A DNA stretch of 64,000 nucleotides from Legionellales bacterium (GTDB lineage: Bacteria; Pseudomonadota; Gammaproteobacteria; JAHCLG01). Both the position numbers and the translations under genes were made by a program. Positions 63,549-64,000 of the stretch are shown here, piece by piece. The notes below the pieces were generated by a model. That model had not been told where the DNA came from and did not search any database. It worked only from the letters and a program-made list of their open reading frames with translations. Numbering within the stretch: position 1 is the stretch's first letter; the number at the start of each line of letters is the position of its first letter. Location: positions 62,001 through 126,000 of the forward strand of contig JAHCLG010000003.1 of assembly GCA_026125385.1 (NCBI GenBank), given 5' to 3'.

Positions 63549-63698
63549 CCTGGAACAGATCATGTAGCCTGGAACGGAGCGCAGCGTAGATCCAGGATCA
63601 GAGTTTTTTTTATACTTCGATCCTGGATCTACGCTGCGCTCCGTTCCAGGCTACAGCTGCGCTCCGTTCCAGGCTACCTGCTCCGTTCCAGACTACCT
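63546..63698. repeat. palindromic repeat family A behind the L,D-transpeptidase gene
   Basis: The left arm GTAGCCTGGAACGGAGCG ... GTAGATCCAGGATC (63564-63600) pairs with GATCCTGGATCTAC ... CGCTCCGTTCCAGGCTAC (63619-63654), with further half arms on both sides. The TAG at 63546-63548 is both the start of a half arm and the stop codon of the gene. Confidence 0.88.
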
Positions 63699-63716
63699 GG
63701 TTTGAAGTCATGCGTT

Positions 63717-64000
63717 TTATGCGTTAGGTTGTAACTGCGCGCGAATTTCTCCTTTGGCATTTAACGTTGTGTGTAAATTCACAAACATGTCGCCATTTAA
63801 TAAAATGGCAATATCATTATCGGGGACATGCCAAGTGCCTTGTAATACTCCAGAGGTTGTTGTTGCGCAATTACCTAATAACGCTGGAGCCGGTTGACCA
63901 CAAATGGTTTGTAATACAGGTCCGTTGGTTTTAATGGCACCTTGATGAAAATGTGCCATGGTAGCAGCTCCGCTTAAATTGCTATAAACAATTTTAAAAG
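63717..64000 (-). CDS. CHRD-domain protein, partial (5' end outside the window)
   Basis: The visible frame translates to the C-terminal half of a CHRD domain: SNLSGAATMAHFHQG, then GPVLQTICG, GVLQGTW and FVNLHTTLNAKGEIRAQLQP, where the histidines of MAHFH and VNLHT are characteristic. CHRD domains occur in extracellular and periplasmic proteins and may bind metal. The frame stays open to the window edge, so the ATG at 63959 is internal (it encodes the methionine of MAHFH) and the true start lies beyond 64000. Confidence 0.85.
   Translation of the reverse strand, partial: FKIVYSNLSGAATMAHFHQGAIKTNGPVLQTICGQPAPALLGNCATTTSGVLQGTWHVPDNDIAILLNGDMFVNLHTTLNAKGEIRAQLQPNA

Overview
The window looks like chromosomal DNA of an AT-rich gammaproteobacterium, most likely a host-associated member of the Legionellales/Coxiellaceae/Berkiella type. 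This is inference: there is no rRNA here. It rests on gammaproteobacterial gene orders (guaBA, map/rpsB divergence with glnD, sdhE-ygfX opposite ygfZ, ispDF-surE-nlpD-rpoS, metG-rnfB-nth) interleaved with large lineage-specific proteins of unknown family, including one with ankyrin repeats and one of 1845 residues with a helical solenoid. Such proteins are typical of genomes that deliver effectors into eukaryotic cells. No secretion-system gene lies in the window, so effector status is not proven.

Layout. 0-3.5 kb: stress proteins (CsbD, BON, DUF1328), then a gene destroyed by an IS630 insertion plus two frameshifts. 3.5-10.1 kb: tadA, guaA and guaB on minus, an unknown 430-residue gene, and xseA on plus. 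10.5-19.3 kb: the rpsB-tsf-pyrH-frr-uppS-cdsA-dxr-bamA run on minus, with an unknown small gene where rseP is normally found. 19.8-23.2 kb: map and glnD. 23.4-29.5 kb: an unknown protein, ygfX-sdhE, ygfZ coupled to a P-type ATPase lookalike lacking every catalytic motif, and an ankyrin protein. 30-37.3 kb: a lipoprotein, a dead IS1634-type transposase, htpG behind a near-perfect sigma-32 promoter, a methyltransferase, a CBS protein, cytochrome b561 and a DarT/DarG toxin-antitoxin pair bracketed by palindromic repeats. 37.5-41.8 kb: rpoS, nlpD, yqaA, surE, ispF, ispD. 42-47.5 kb: the giant protein. 48-50.3 kb: ihfB, a half-size GDT1-like protein and an AAA/DUF234 ATPase behind tandem palindromes. 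50.4-54.2 kb: dcd, mrp and two tandem paralogues of unknown function. 54.4-59.7 kb: metG-rnfB-nth, a KimA-like permease, DUF1841. 59.9-64 kb: ppa with an AhpD-like protein, an unknown 516-residue protein, an L,D-transpeptidase, and a CHRD-domain gene running off the edge.

Three families of palindromic intergenic repeats (called A, B and C here) sit mostly at gene 3' ends. In three cases (xseA, the L,D-transpeptidase and the DUF234 ATPase) the first bases of the repeat form the stop codon of the gene.

The most unusual items are the P-type ATPase pseudoenzyme translationally coupled to ygfZ, a roughly 65-residue module shared by the giant protein and one of the tandem paralogues, the solenoid of the giant protein, and the reconstructable multi-hit pseudogene. 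I found no tRNA, rRNA or CRISPR array.
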